A DNA stretch of 64,000 nt from NCBI GenBank assembly GCA_020072815.1, contig JAIQGE010000012.1, forward strand, positions 270,701 to 334,700. Reading direction: 5' to 3'. The notes below the pieces were generated by a model. That model was not told the DNA's origin and made no database searches. It saw nothing but the letters and a program-made list of their open reading frames with translations. Below, piece by piece: positions 34,641-44,175 of the stretch; position 1 is the stretch's first letter; every line of letters starts with the position of its first letter. This DNA comes from Terriglobia bacterium. Its GTDB lineage: Bacteria; Acidobacteriota; Terriglobia; Terriglobales; Acidobacteriaceae. The translations under genes were made by a program, and so were the position numbers.

Positions 34641-35470
34641 CCCATCGCGGAGCCATGAGAAAAATGACTGCATTGACTCGTCAAACCCGCACCTTGAGTC
34701 TTATCGCCGCAATGCTTGTGCTTGGCAGCTTCGCGCTGTCCGCTCAGACTGCTACCGAGAAGCTGCCAGCCAAGTCCACTTCATCGGCCAAAACCAAGAA
34801 ACCAGTCCCGGCGGCAAATCCGGTCGCCATCCTGCACACTACGGCCGGCGATTTGAAGTGTGAGCTGTTCCCCACCCAAGCGCCCAAGGCGGTCGCCAAC
34901 TTCATTGGTCTGGCCAAGGGCACCAAGGATTGGAAGGAACCGTTGACCGGAAAGATCGTCCACGGCAAGCCACTCTATGACGGCGTGATCTTCCATCGAA
35001 CGATTCCTGAATTCATGATCCAGGGCGGCGACCCCTCCGGGACAGGCTCCGGCGACGTGGGCTTTACCTTTCAAGACGAGCTGCACGCCGATCTGCTGTT
35101 CGACAAACCCGGCCGCCTGGCGATGGCCAACCGCGGGCCCAACACCAACAGCTCGCAATTCTTCATCACGGAAAAAGAAGTGCCTTTTCTGAATCCCTGC
35201 CTGGATCCCAATGGCTGCATGGGCGGGCGCCGCCCACCCAACAGCGGCTACACGCTCTTTGGCCAGTGCGATGACGCGTCCGTGGATCTGGTGAAAAGGA
35301 TCGCGCGCATGCCTTGCAGCGGAGGCGTAACGTGCTCCAACAACAACAGCCGTCCGTTGGAGCCGGTGAAGATCAAGCACGTGGAGATTGCCGGACACGG
35401 TCCGGCCGCTCCGTCGCCGGCCAAGAAGAAAAGCACAACGCCCAAGCCTGCGCCGTCACCCAAACCCTAG
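34637..35470 (+). CDS. Exported cyclophilin-type peptidyl-prolyl isomerase, second of three
   Basis: Opens at ATG 34637 (overlapping the first cyclophilin's stop); ATG 34655 or 34664 are alternatives, the latter giving a cleaner signal peptide ([19 protein letters not shown]). The up-to-277-residue product has a cyclophilin domain ([26 protein letters not shown]). Unlike its neighbours it carries an insert with Cys pairs ([12 protein letters not shown] and [11 protein letters not shown]), which may form disulfides, and a Pro/Lys-rich tail. The catalytic Arg is kept. Confidence 0.92.
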   Translation: MTHRGAMRKMTALTRQTRTLSLIAAMLVLGSFALSAQTATEKLPAKSTSSAKTKKPVPAANPVAILHTTAGDLKCELFPTQAPKAVANFIGLAKGTKDWKEPLTGKIVHGKPLYDGVIFHRTIPEFMIQGGDPSGTGSGDVGFTFQDELHADLLFDKPGRLAMANRGPNTNSSQFFITEKEVPFLNPCLDPNGCMGGRRPPNSGYTLFGQCDDASVDLVKRIARMPCSGGVTCSNNNSRPLEPVKIKHVEIAGHGPAAPSPAKKKSTTPKPAPSPKP

Positions 35471-35500
35471 CATCTCAACCTTGAGCGAAAGAGGAAAAAT

Positions 35501-36031
35501 ATGGCCCGTCAGCCCGGAACCTACGCGATCTTTGACACCACCGAAGGCAAAATCGTTTGCCGGCTGTTTGAGAAAGAAGCGCCCATCACCACCAAGAACT
35601 TCATGGACCTGGCGGAAGGCAAGCGCAGTTGGAGTGACGCGGTGAGCAAGAAAAAGGGCGACGGCCCGCTCTACAGCGGCACCATTTTCCATCGCGTGAT
35701 TCCCGACTTCATGATCCAGGGCGGCGACCCCAGCGGCACCGGCATGGGCGGGCCGGGCTACCGCTTTGAGGACGAAACCAAAGGCTCGCCCCACAGCTTT
35801 GACAAGCCGGGCAAGCTGGCCATGGCCAACGCGGGCCCCAACACCAACGGCTCACAGTTTTTTATCACCGTGGCCGCCACCGACTGGCTCACCGGCAAGC
35901 ACACCATCTTTGGCGAGGTGGTGGAAGGCCAGGACGTCGCCAACAAGATATCCACGGTCAAGAAGGGCGCGCAGGACCGTCCGCTGAAGGACGTGGTGAT
36001 CAACTCCATCACCATCGAGCGGACCACGTAG
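35501..36031 (+). CDS. Cytoplasmic cyclophilin-type peptidyl-prolyl isomerase, third of three
   Basis: A 176-residue protein without a signal peptide, so cytoplasmic. Key parts are [47 protein letters not shown] (cut: [19 protein letters not shown]), including the Trp of the cyclosporin pocket that the two exported copies replace with His. Its length is standard for bacterial PpiB-type enzymes. Preceded 31 bp upstream by the second cyclophilin. Confidence 0.94.
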   Translation: MARQPGTYAIFDTTEGKIVCRLFEKEAPITTKNFMDLAEGKRSWSDAVSKKKGDGPLYSGTIFHRVIPDFMIQGGDPSGTGMGGPGYRFEDETKGSPHSFDKPGKLAMANAGPNTNGSQFFITVAATDWLTGKHTIFGEVVEGQDVANKISTVKKGAQDRPLKDVVINSITIERTT

Positions 36032-36045
36032 GCGGAGCACTCTCT

Positions 36046-36642
36046 GTGGAGCCAGTCAAGATTCTGATCTACGTCGCGGTGTTCGTCCTGCTGCTCGTCA
36101 TAGCGCGGGCGCTGGCCAGGTCCTCAGAGATTCGCGGGGGAATGCCCACTGGGATGTCCTCGGTGGCGGAAAGTCATCTTGTGGATGCGCCCGTGCCCGA
36201 ACCAGAGCTGCTGGACGATGGAAAGAAAAAGCCGGCAGCCATCGGGAAAGAAATTGGCTTCCCCATCCGACTTCCCGCGATTACTCGCGACAGCGATGGA
36301 AAATTCAACCGCCCAGAATTCTTGAACTACTATTTCAGCAAGACTGATCTGGTCACTGGACCGCCTGATCCCGACAGCTTCTTTGACGAACTTTACCTGC
36401 AGGCGCGGGACCCCGCGAGCGGACACACATGGACCTACGAGTACACCGTGGCCAGCCCTGCGGGACTGAGCGAAATTATGCGGACGGAGCGCTTCGAGTC
36501 ACTTTACTTTGAGGCGCCGGTGCTGATCGTTGCCCGCTGGGACTTGAAGGTGATTCTGCAAACCGTGTCCGAGGAAATCATGAAGGGGTATGGGAAAGCT
36601 GGCGCGGAAGAAAGCACCGCAAGCATTCCTGCGATGGAATGA
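36046..36642 (+). CDS. Membrane-anchored protein of unknown function
   Basis: GTG start at 36046. The 198-residue product has one N-terminal membrane helix (about 5-24: KILIYVAVFVLLLVIARAL). A soluble domain follows with the segment YTVASPAGLSEIMRTERFESLYFEAPVLIVARWDL (keys: TVASPAGL, LIVARWDLK). No catalytic motif is recognised. It follows the third cyclophilin by 14 bp and may be in its operon. Confidence 0.7.
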   Translation: MEPVKILIYVAVFVLLLVIARALARSSEIRGGMPTGMSSVAESHLVDAPVPEPELLDDGKKKPAAIGKEIGFPIRLPAITRDSDGKFNRPEFLNYYFSKTDLVTGPPDPDSFFDELYLQARDPASGHTWTYEYTVASPAGLSEIMRTERFESLYFEAPVLIVARWDLKVILQTVSEEIMKGYGKAGAEESTASIPAME

Positions 36643-36651
36643 GTGCTTGGA

Positions 36652-36806
36652 GATCGCCGGAATCGCCGTCATCGCGCGACATCGCCGGGATCGGAAAGAC
36701 ATTCCTACTTCAAATCAACTGCAGATGCCAAGTCGCCAAAACTCAAGCAAAATCTAATTTCAAATTTCGGCGATCTTGGCAATCTTTGGCAATTCCGGCG
36801 ATCTTT
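36652..36806. repeat. Dispersed ATCGCC / ATTGCC repeats downstream of mdh
   Basis: 36652-36694 contains ATCGCCGG/ATCGCGCGAC units related to 18822-18884. 36768-36806 contains CGATCTTGGCAATCTTTGGC units, inversely related to 20755-20800. Both lie in the gap between the membrane protein and the mdh stop, and are probably mobile intergenic elements. Confidence 0.6.
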
Positions 36807-36807
36807 C

Positions 36808-37734
36808 TTACACTCCAATCACCTTCACCAGTTCCGTCACCGCGTCTGCGCTCTTCTGCAAGGCGGCTTGCTCTTCCGGAGTCAGTTTGATTTCGATGAT
36901 CTGCTCCAGCCCGTTCGCGCCCAGCTTGCACGGCACGCCCACGAATAGGTCCTTGATCCCGTACTCGCCCTGGAGATAGACGGCGCACGGCAGGATTTTT
37001 TTCTTGTCCTTAAGAATCGCCTCGACCATTTCTGTCGCCGAGGCCGAAGGCGCGTAGTATGCGCTGCCGGTCTTCAAATACTTGACGATCTCCGCGCCGC
37101 CGTCGCGCGTGCGCTGCACGATGGCGTCCAGGCGGTCTTTGGGAATCAGCTCGGTGATGGGAATCCCCGCCACCGTGGAGTAGCGCGGCAGCGGGACCAT
37201 GGTGTCACCGTGGCCGCCCAGCACAAAGGCGGTCACGTTCTCCACGCTCACGTTGAGTTCCTGGGCGATGAAGGTGCGGAAACGCGAAGAATCCAGCACG
37301 CCGGCCATGCCCAGCACACGGTTGCGATTGAACTTGCTCAGCTTGTAAGCCGCCTGGGACATGGCATCCAGCGGGTTGGAGACGACAATCAAAATTGAGT
37401 TGGGCGAGTTGGCAACGACCTTGGCCACCACGTCCTGCATGATTTTGAAGTTGGTGTTGAGCAGGTCGTCGCGGCTCATGCCCGGTTTGCGCGCGATGCC
37501 GGCGGTGATCACTACAATGTCCGAATTCGCGGTGTCAGCGTAGTCGTTGGTGCCCAGCACATAGGAATCGCGCTTCTCCACCGGCATGGCTTCCAGCAGG
37601 TCCAGGGCCTTGCCCTGGGGAACGCCTTCCAGCACGTCAATCAGGACAACGTTGGCCAGCTCCTTGGAAGCGATCCAGTGGGCCGCAGTGGCGCCTACGT
37701 TCCCTGCCCCGACGATAGTCACTTTCTTGCGCAT
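36808..37734 (-). CDS. mdh: Malate dehydrogenase
   Basis: A 308-residue protein of the lactate/malate dehydrogenase-like LDH-fold. The NAD site is [18 protein letters not shown] (about 5-22). Substrate-binding residues are in [11 protein letters not shown] (Arg pair), and the catalytic His is in [11 protein letters not shown]. The Arg-containing malate signature ([14 protein letters not shown]) is present. It interconverts malate and oxaloacetate. It lies 29 bp from icd on the same strand, giving a two-gene TCA-cycle unit. Confidence 0.95.
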   Translation of the reverse strand: MRKKVTIVGAGNVGATAAHWIASKELANVVLIDVLEGVPQGKALDLLEAMPVEKRDSYVLGTNDYADTANSDIVVITAGIARKPGMSRDDLLNTNFKIMQDVVAKVVANSPNSILIVVSNPLDAMSQAAYKLSKFNRNRVLGMAGVLDSSRFRTFIAQELNVSVENVTAFVLGGHGDTMVPLPRYSTVAGIPITELIPKDRLDAIVQRTRDGGAEIVKYLKTGSAYYAPSASATEMVEAILKDKKKILPCAVYLQGEYGIKDLFVGVPCKLGANGLEQIIEIKLTPEEQAALQKSADAVTELVKVIGV

Positions 37735-37763
37735 GAAAATATCTCTCCTGAAAACCTGCTGGG

Positions 37764-39185
37764 TTAGATTTTTGCCAGTTGGCCCGCCATGTTGTTGATC
37801 ATCTGCGTGGCGAATTCGCTGGTCTTCACCTTGGTTGATCCGGGCATCTGGCGCTCAAAGTCATAGGTCACCATCTTCTTCTGGATGGTGGCTTCCATGG
37901 CGTTTTCAATCAGCCGCGCGGCCTCATTCCAGCCCATGAAATCGAACATCATGACGCCGGACAGGATCACCGAACCGGGGTTGATCACGTCTTTGTCCGC
38001 GTACTTGGGCGCGGTGCCGTGCGTGGCTTCAAAGATGGCATGCTGGTCGCCGATGTTGGCGCCCGGCGCGATTCCCAGCCCGCCCACCTGCGCGGCGCTG
38101 GCGTCAGAGAGGTAATCGCCGTTGAGGTTGGGCGTGGCCAGAATGTCATACTCGGCGGGACGGATGATGATCTGCTGGAAGATGGAGTCGGCAATGCGAT
38201 CATTGATCATGATCTTCTTCTTCCACGCGCCGTTGCCGTGCGACTTGCCGATGGAATCCAGGCACTTCTTCACTTCCGCGTAGACTTCCTGCTTGAAGCT
38301 CTCGGCGGCGAATTCCATTCCCGGCTCAACCAGGGCCGCATTCTGCTCGATGGAAATGTTCGGATTATTGTCCTTGTTGTCCAGGATCCAGCTTTCGCGC
38401 TCGGTAACGATCTGGTCGCGGAACTCATCGCATGCCAGTTCGTAACCCCACTCGCGGAAGGCGCCTTCCGTGAATTTCTGGATGTTGCCTTTATGCACCA
38501 GGGTGACCTTCTTCCGCTTTTCCTTGATAGCGTGTTGGATGGCCATGCGCACCAGGCGCTTGGTGCCGAAGATGGAAATCGGCTTGATGCCTACGCCGGA
38601 ATCTTCGCGGATGTGCTTGTTGGTCCCGGCCAGCATGGTGTTGTTGAGGAAATCAATCAGCTTCTTTACTTCCGGCGTTCCCTGCTTCCACTCAATGCCG
38701 ATGTACACGTCTTCCGTGTTTTCGCGGAAGATGACGATGTCCACCTGCTCCGGATGCTTCACCGGCGAAGGCACACCCTGGTAGTACTTCACCGGGCGGA
38801 CGCAGCCATAGAGGTCGAGAATCTGGCGCAGCGCCACGTTCAGCGAACGGATGCCGCCGCCCACCGGAGTGGTCAGCGGGCCTTTGATGGAGATGTGGAG
38901 GTCGCGGATGGCGTCAATGGTTTCCTGCGGCAGCCAGTTGCCGAACTTGGTAAAGGCCTTCTCGCCGGCGAAAGTCTCAAACCAGTGGATCTTGCGCTTG
39001 CCTTCGTAGGCATGCTCCACGGCGGCGTCAAACACGCGGACCGAGGCGGCCCAAATGTCGCGGCCGGTGCCGTCGCCTTCAATGTACGGGATGATGGGGT
39101 TGTCAGGAATTTGCAGCTTGCCGCCGCTGAAAGTGATAGCCTTGCCGCCTGCTGGAAGCGGTACACCGTTATATGAAGACGCCAT
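37764..39185 (-). CDS. icd: NADP-dependent isocitrate dehydrogenase
   Basis: Start set at ATG 39185 with a GGAGG site 5 bases upstream; the frame opens at 39215. The 473-residue product has the bacterial ICDH landmarks. The phosphorylatable Ser is in [13 protein letters not shown], substrate-binding Args are in [30 protein letters not shown], and the Asp-rich metal site is in [19 protein letters not shown]. The nucleotide-site segment is [19 protein letters not shown]. It makes 2-oxoglutarate and NADPH. The gene is upstream of mdh. Confidence 0.95.
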   Translation of the reverse strand: MASSYNGVPLPAGGKAITFSGGKLQIPDNPIIPYIEGDGTGRDIWAASVRVFDAAVEHAYEGKRKIHWFETFAGEKAFTKFGNWLPQETIDAIRDLHISIKGPLTTPVGGGIRSLNVALRQILDLYGCVRPVKYYQGVPSPVKHPEQVDIVIFRENTEDVYIGIEWKQGTPEVKKLIDFLNNTMLAGTNKHIREDSGVGIKPISIFGTKRLVRMAIQHAIKEKRKKVTLVHKGNIQKFTEGAFREWGYELACDEFRDQIVTERESWILDNKDNNPNISIEQNAALVEPGMEFAAESFKQEVYAEVKKCLDSIGKSHGNGAWKKKIMINDRIADSIFQQIIIRPAEYDILATPNLNGDYLSDASAAQVGGLGIAPGANIGDQHAIFEATHGTAPKYADKDVINPGSVILSGVMMFDFMGWNEAARLIENAMEATIQKKMVTYDFERQMPGSTKVKTSEFATQMINNMAGQLAKI

Positions 39186-39326
39186 TGGTTCCTCCACGGA
39201 TGGAAATCCGTTCACAATCCAAACTTATTAAGTTAACATCCGCTGCGGACACGGCGCAATCGCCTGGAACGCGCAGAGCATTGTGAACGGTTCCTCCAAG
39301 TCTAGTTTTTCGGGAAAAAACCACCT

Positions 39327-40073
39327 ATGACGAAGATCACACTGGTTCGGTTGGTGATTGTGCTGGGCATTTGCGGGGCGACTTTTGGCTGCCCTGCGGC
39401 CCTGGCGGCGGATACGCCTTATCTTTACAAAGTCAGCCTGGTGCAGGCCGCGCCGGGCAAGCTGCCGGAGCTGATTGACCTGTACAAAGCTCGCGCCGCG
39501 GGATTGAAGGAAGCCGGGGATGAGGCTCCGCTGTGGATGCGGCACAGCCAGGGTGACCACTGGGACTTGATGATCCTGGCGCCGATGGGAAGCTACGCGG
39601 ATTTCTACAAGCCAGAGCGCGTCGCCAAGCGCCAGCAGGCGGCCCAGGCAATCGCGACCAAGATCGCGGAGAACATCGCCTGGCAGGAAGACTTGTTTGT
39701 ATATGGTCCGCCGTTGGCTGATCTGCGGAAAGCCTTTGCCGCGGGAGCATTCTTCCACGTGGAAATGTTCATCGCGCTGCCAGGCAAATTCGCCGACCTG
39801 TACAAAGAACGCGAAATGGAAAACGTCTACGCCAAAGCAATCAAAGAGCCGGAGAATTTCATCTTCGTCCGCGACCAGGGGGCCGCGTGGGACATCTTCA
39901 CCATCGGCGTGTTCCGCGATTTGAAACATTACGCCGAAAGCGCCGACGTCCCGGCGAAAGACCAGGAGGCCGCCGCCAAAGCCGCCGGCTTCGAAGCTCC
40001 CAGCCAGATCGGGCCGTATTTGCGGCGATTCATCCGCGAGCACCATGACACGCTGGCGGTGGCGGTGAAGTGA
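39327..40073 (+). CDS. Exported protein with two ferredoxin-like (ABM-type) repeats
   Basis: A 248-residue protein with a signal peptide (ending CPAALAADT). Two internal copies are visible: YLYKVSLVQAAPGKLPELIDLYKARAA...LWMRHSQGDHWDLMILAPM (about 30-105) and FFHVEMFIALPGKFADLYKEREMENV...FVRDQGAAWDIFTIGVFRDL (about 138-205). The WDLMIL/WDIFTI strands match a dimeric alpha/beta-barrel repeat fused in one chain. No enzymatic motif is seen. Divergent from icd. Confidence 0.78.
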   Translation: MTKITLVRLVIVLGICGATFGCPAALAADTPYLYKVSLVQAAPGKLPELIDLYKARAAGLKEAGDEAPLWMRHSQGDHWDLMILAPMGSYADFYKPERVAKRQQAAQAIATKIAENIAWQEDLFVYGPPLADLRKAFAAGAFFHVEMFIALPGKFADLYKEREMENVYAKAIKEPENFIFVRDQGAAWDIFTIGVFRDLKHYAESADVPAKDQEAAAKAAGFEAPSQIGPYLRRFIREHHDTLAVAVK

Positions 40074-40254
40074 CGGCCAAGGGCAACGCGGCATGATGAG
40101 GGCGCCCTGAAGCTGCATGGGTGACTGAATCATCTTCGGGATGTTTCGACTACGCCTTCACCCGCGACGCGGGCTTGGCCTTCGCTCAACATGACAGGGT
40201 TGGAGAGCTTCGATTGGAAAAACTTTCAATCGCCTGCGTCGAGGGCTAAGGTTG

Positions 40255-41571
40255 CTACTTCTTCATCGCCTGCTCCACTTCGTCGGCGGTGCGGGGCAGG
40301 CCTTTGCTCAGCATGACCAGCTTGCCGTCCGAATCAACGTAAAACACGTCTTCAATACGCACGCCGAGCTTCTCTTCCGGAATGTAAATCCCCGGCTCCA
40401 GGGTAAACACCATGCCTTTGTTGAGCGGCGCGGGGTCGTTGAGGTCATGGACGTTGAGGCCCACGTGATGGCCCAGGCCGTGGATGAAATATTTCCCCAG
40501 GGGCCCGCCGTGCAGGTCTTTGCCGTGGGTGTTGATGTAATCGAAGGCGACCTTGTAGAGCGAATCTGCGCCCGTGCCGCGTTCCAGCCGCGACATTCCC
40601 AGATGGAAGGCCTGGATGGCCGCTTCCTGCGCGCCGAGAACAATGTTGTAGATCTCGCGCTGGCGCGCGGTGAACTTGCCGTTGACCGGCGCGGTACGGG
40701 TGATGTCCGAGGCGTACATGGAATACTCGCCCGCTACGTCCATCACCACCACGTCACCGTCTTTCATGATCTTGTCGTCATCCGAGTAATGCAGCACGGT
40801 GGAATAGAAACCGGAGCCGACGATGGGCGAATACGCGGGGCGCTCGCAGCCGCGCTTGCCGAATTCATATTGCATCAGCGCGGAGATTTCGCGTTCTGAA
40901 ACGCCCGGGTGGATGGCCTTGAGCGCCGCGCGGTGGGCCGCGGCGGAAGCGTCGGTGGCATGCGTGATGAGCTGGGCTTCGCCCGCGTCCTTGATCATGC
41001 GCAAGCGCCCGAAGAGCTGGTGGGCATCACGGAACGCGACGTAGTTAGGAAACGAGTTGCCGCGCCGCAACCATTCCATGGGGCCGGTGGAGGCCGTGGT
41101 CTGCCCGTTGCTGCCCAGGTCGGCATAAACCAGCGCGCGCGGCTGCGGCAGGACCTTCAGCAGTTCGTCATGCATTTTGTCCAGGCTGGCGACTTTGTCA
41201 AAGCCGGTGATTTTGGCGGCATCCGGGCTGTCCGGGCCGAGCTTGGGACCGGTCCACTTCTCCTGCGTCAGGTTGTGCTCAGGAAGAAAAAGAATTTCTG
41301 TATAGGGATTGGCGTTGATGAGGACCGCCGCGCCAGGCTCCGCCCAGCCGGTGAGATAGTAGAAGTTGTCTTCCTGGCGAAACCCGTAGAGATCGTTCTG
41401 GCCTTCCGCCTCGGTGGGAGCAAACAGGATCAGCGCGCCGTTGTCGGCGCTCATGGCTCTGCCCATCGCCACGCGGCGGGCGCGATAGTCGGCGTTGTTC
41501 TGGCGTTCGGTGGCGTAAGCGGCAACGGTTAAGAGTGCAAAAAGCAGGGCGAGTATGATTCTGCGCGGCAT
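40255..41571 (-). CDS. Exported M24 Xaa-Pro aminopeptidase
   Basis: Start placed at ATG 41571, giving a signal peptide (MPRRIILALLFALLTVAAYA); the frame runs open to 41928 across antisense sequence. The 438-residue product has the aminopeptidase P N-domain (LFAPTEAEGQNDLYGFRQEDNFYYLTGW) and catalytic domain. Metal ligands appear in VVVMDVAGEYSMYASDITRT (Asp, Asp), HGLGHHVGLNVHD (His), LEPGIYI (Glu) and VRIEDVFYV (Glu). It removes N-terminal residues before proline, probably in the periplasm. It is divergent from the CoA-transferase gene. Confidence 0.93.
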   Translation of the reverse strand: MPRRIILALLFALLTVAAYATERQNNADYRARRVAMGRAMSADNGALILFAPTEAEGQNDLYGFRQEDNFYYLTGWAEPGAAVLINANPYTEILFLPEHNLTQEKWTGPKLGPDSPDAAKITGFDKVASLDKMHDELLKVLPQPRALVYADLGSNGQTTASTGPMEWLRRGNSFPNYVAFRDAHQLFGRLRMIKDAGEAQLITHATDASAAAHRAALKAIHPGVSEREISALMQYEFGKRGCERPAYSPIVGSGFYSTVLHYSDDDKIMKDGDVVVMDVAGEYSMYASDITRTAPVNGKFTARQREIYNIVLGAQEAAIQAFHLGMSRLERGTGADSLYKVAFDYINTHGKDLHGGPLGKYFIHGLGHHVGLNVHDLNDPAPLNKGMVFTLEPGIYIPEEKLGVRIEDVFYVDSDGKLVMLSKGLPRTADEVEQAMKK

Positions 41572-41709
41572 GGGTTTCTCCCGAATTCTTCCTGAATCGC
41601 TCCTGGAGCAAGCGCAGCGGATTCTACCATGCGCGCGCGGACGCCGTCGGCTTTGGACTCTGAGCTTTGCATATAATGTCGGCCGGGTTTGCAAACAAGA
41701 GAGTTTTTG

Positions 41710-42546
41710 ATGGCTAATGAGAATCCGCTGCGCGGCATCAAGATCGTGAGCCTGTGCATCAACACGCCGGGGCCGGTGGCCGCGTCGCGCCTGGCGAAAA
41801 TGGGCGCGCAGGTCATTAAGATCGAGCCTCCCACGGGCGATCCCATCAGGACCTTTGCTCCGGCGTGGTACCAGGCGATGATCCAAGGGCAGACGGTCAT
41901 CACGCTCGACCTGAAAGAGCCTGCGCAACGCCCCAAGCTGGAAGAGCTGCTCGCTGGCTCCGACTTGCTCATTGCGTCGTTTCGGCCGTCTGCTCTAGGC
42001 CGCCTGGACCTGGACTGGGAGAGCGTTCATGCGCGCCATCCCAAGCTGTGTTTTGTGGGGATCATCGGCTACCCGGCGCCGCTGGAGGAAAAAAGCGGCC
42101 ACGATCTGACGTACCTCGCGGAAGCCGGGTTGGTCAGGCCGCCGGAGCTGCCGCCCAGTCTGTTTGTGGATTTGGCTGGGGCCGAACGCTGTGTAAGCCA
42201 GGCGCTGGCGCTGCTGCTCAACTTTGCCCGGACGGGCGAAGCCGCGTGTGCGATGGTTTCTTTGTATGACTGCGCGCGGGAGCTGGCGGCGCCGCTTGAA
42301 GCCGGACTAACGCCACGGGGAAAGCTGCTGGGCGGCGGCCTTCCGCTCTACGGCCTCTACCAGGCCAGCGATGGCTGGATTGCGCTGGCTGCGCTGGAAC
42401 CCCGCTTCGCCGAGCGCCTGCTGGCAGAGTTCAAGCTCCAGCAGGCGGACCACGGCGAATTCGTCCGCATCTTTCGCGAGCGAAGCGCGCTTGCGTGGGA
42501 GAGCTGGGCGGCGGAGCGTGATTTACCGATCGTCGCGGTGCGATGA
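41710..42546 (+). CDS. Family III (CaiB/BaiF) CoA-transferase, short form
   Basis: Start set at ATG 41710; the frame opens at 41689. The 278-residue product has the N-terminal CoA-transferase fold (GIKIVSLCINTPGPVAASRLAKMGAQVIKIEPPTGDPIR) and the catalytic Asp region SGHDLTYLAEAG. It is shorter than typical members (about 390 residues) and ends with WESWAAERDLPIVAVR, which appears to be a natural end. The CoA acceptor is unknown. It is the last host-like gene before the prophage. Confidence 0.88.
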   Translation: MANENPLRGIKIVSLCINTPGPVAASRLAKMGAQVIKIEPPTGDPIRTFAPAWYQAMIQGQTVITLDLKEPAQRPKLEELLAGSDLLIASFRPSALGRLDLDWESVHARHPKLCFVGIIGYPAPLEEKSGHDLTYLAEAGLVRPPELPPSLFVDLAGAERCVSQALALLLNFARTGEAACAMVSLYDCARELAAPLEAGLTPRGKLLGGGLPLYGLYQASDGWIALAALEPRFAERLLAEFKLQQADHGEFVRIFRERSALAWESWAAERDLPIVAVR

Positions 42547-42868
42547 CCCGTCATCGCCCCCAAACTTGGGCGAACAGGAAGTAGAGTGCAGTGGCGGAAG
42601 GAGGCGTAATAAGGTGGAATGTCGCGGTTTGGCGGGCCTTACGGTGCGTCGCTGCGGTGGAGATGGCTGCAGTGCCTCATGGCGGGACGCCGCCGCCGTA
42701 TAGGTGTAAGTTATTGATTCCGCGTGGCAAGTGACAGCGAGATAGCAACTCCCACTGCCTCGCCGCGATTTGGCGCAGCAAAAGGCGATCTCAGGCGCAT
42801 TTCAGGCGGAGACGGCGCAACTGACAGGCTGGACGAGTCCAATAAATCCCACTGCCATCCCACTGCCA
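42547..42868. other. Gene-free stretch, host/prophage boundary region
   Basis: 322 bases with no convincing gene. It contains a tandem 11-bp repeat (CCCACTGCCAT at 42848-42858 and 42859-42869) and a partial copy at 42751 (CCCACTGCCT). The left end of the Mu-like prophage must lie here, since the CoA-transferase is host-like and the minus-strand phage genes begin at 42869. The exact TG...CA end was not located. Confidence 0.6.
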
Positions 42869-42869
42869 T
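42848..42869. repeat. Tandem 11-bp repeat near the prophage left end
   Basis: Two perfect copies of CCCACTGCCAT in tandem, directly after the stop of the HTH gene, with an incomplete third copy at 42751. They could be transposase end-binding sites, but this is inferred from position. Confidence 0.4.
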
Positions 42870-43105
42870 CATTTTGAGCCATCCCGAGCCAGCGCGCGAT
42901 GGCTCGCGGCCCGTTCTTTGAACTCAACCACCGAGTCAAGGAGTACCCGCCACCAGCCGCCTGGGCGAAGCTGATATCCACGCAACAGCCCCGCCTCCAG
43001 GTAACGCAGTACGTTAGACTGAGAGGTCTTCAACTCCTCACAGACCCAGCTCACGCTTACGAATTTCTCTTGGAATAATGGCAGCTGTTCGGGCTTGCGT
43101 CTCAT
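42869..43105 (-). CDS. Small helix-turn-helix DNA-binding protein
   Basis: Start placed at ATG 43105. The 78-residue product (MRRKPEQLPLFQEKFVSVSW...) has a MerR/excisionase-type helix-turn-helix: VCEELKTSQSNVLRYLEAGLLRGYQLRPGGWWRVLLDSVVEF. It is the last gene of the early operon, where Mu-like phages often place a middle-gene activator (Mor-like) or similar regulator. Its role here is not known. Confidence 0.75.
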   Translation of the reverse strand: MRRKPEQLPLFQEKFVSVSWVCEELKTSQSNVLRYLEAGLLRGYQLRPGGWWRVLLDSVVEFKERAASHRALARDGSK

Positions 43106-43121
43106 GCGTGGGCCTCCGCCT

Positions 43122-43637
43122 TCACCTTTTGCCTGAGATGCGCCTGAGCGCCCACAGGACGCGATTGACATCGGCCAGCGTGCGCAGTTGAGGATTGGAG
43201 CGTCGGCCGAGCGGTGACGAAGGCGACGCCAGCAGCGCGTCCAGGCGAGCGCGCGTCCAACCCATGTTGGAGAGCTGCGCGTCAATCATGCCGATATCTT
43301 CGGCCGTGGCGATGGTGAGCTTGCCGCGCTTTCCGTGGCGGCCTTCGGTGCCGGCGTCATGGGCCTGGTCTTTGTCTTTGATGCGGGAGCGGAAGCGCCG
43401 CGGCCGCGCGTCGGGCCTGGTCTCAGCGATCCCCATGCCGCTCTGGAGAACATTGATCAGCGAGGAAGCTTCGGCCAGTGTGAGTTCGCTGAAGCTGGCT
43501 ATAAATCGGTTGACCTGTTCCGAAGCCCATGTCAGTCTGGCCTCGCGGGCGCTAACAATCAACTCGCGGCGGGCGTACTGGCCCCACAGCGTCTGGAGGC
43601 GCTTGAGTTGGTCGCGAGTGATGTTCGTCTCGGGCAT
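43122..43637 (-). CDS. Phage protein, possibly GemA/gp16-like
   Basis: A 171-residue protein. The N-terminus (ITRDQLKRLQTLWGQYARREL) and a TWASEQVNRFIASFSELTLAEASSLINVLQ stretch resemble the Mu gp16/GemA group. The C-terminal part (IDAQLSNMGWTRARLDALLA, TLADVNRVLWALRRI) is a second helical module. Mu GemA affects host gene expression and supercoiling. The assignment is by pattern and position only. Confidence 0.55.
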   Translation of the reverse strand: MPETNITRDQLKRLQTLWGQYARRELIVSAREARLTWASEQVNRFIASFSELTLAEASSLINVLQSGMGIAETRPDARPRRFRSRIKDKDQAHDAGTEGRHGKRGKLTIATAEDIGMIDAQLSNMGWTRARLDALLASPSSPLGRRSNPQLRTLADVNRVLWALRRISGKR

Positions 43638-43640
43638 TGG

Positions 43641-44150
43641 CTATTTGAAAAAACCCGGATCGCGAACCTGCTTGATGCCTTCGCCTGGATGCTTAACCAT
43701 GGAGAATGCGTGTTGGTGTTCAACAAACTTCTTAGCATTGTCGCGCGGCCATCCTTTTGGCTCGTCGTCCCAATCGGTTCCACTATTGACCAGGTGATCC
43801 ACCAACTCAGCCTCTGTTGCGAAAGCAGGGGTGATAGGTTTGCCTTCGCTGACGGTCTCATAGACCTGGAAGTGCGTGGCTTCTTCCGCTGTCCACTTGC
43901 GCTGGCGATACGAGATTTCATCTGGAGGCGCACCAGCCCATTCCCAATAATATTTGCAGTAGTCCACCTGATCGGGATGATTGCCCGCTCGCCAGAGATC
44001 GAGCTCCGCCATCCACTCTTCTGAGGCGCTCTCATAGTCGTTATCGCAGGTCGGAATCAGCTTGCCTACCTGCTCTGGTCTCTCGGCGTTATCCTTCGTG
44101 TACCTCGGATGCTGCCAGTCAGGTGGAACCCTTCTGATCTCCATGCCCAT
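43641..44150 (-). CDS. Conserved phage protein of unknown function
   Basis: Start placed at ATG 44150 with a GGAGG site. The 169-residue product has a fixed pattern seen in many temperate phages: MEIRRVPPDWQHP near the start, DYESASEEWMAEL, CKYYWEWAGAPPDEISYR, QVYETVSEGKPITPAF, ELVDHLVNSGTDWD, and GWPRDNAKKFVEHQHAFSMV. It is rich in Trp, Tyr and acidic residues. No biochemical role is known for this family. Confidence 0.8.
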   Translation of the reverse strand: MGMEIRRVPPDWQHPRYTKDNAERPEQVGKLIPTCDNDYESASEEWMAELDLWRAGNHPDQVDYCKYYWEWAGAPPDEISYRQRKWTAEEATHFQVYETVSEGKPITPAFATEAELVDHLVNSGTDWDDEPKGWPRDNAKKFVEHQHAFSMVKHPGEGIKQVRDPGFFK

Positions 44151-44175
44151 TGTTGTTTCCTCCAGGCCTTTAATT

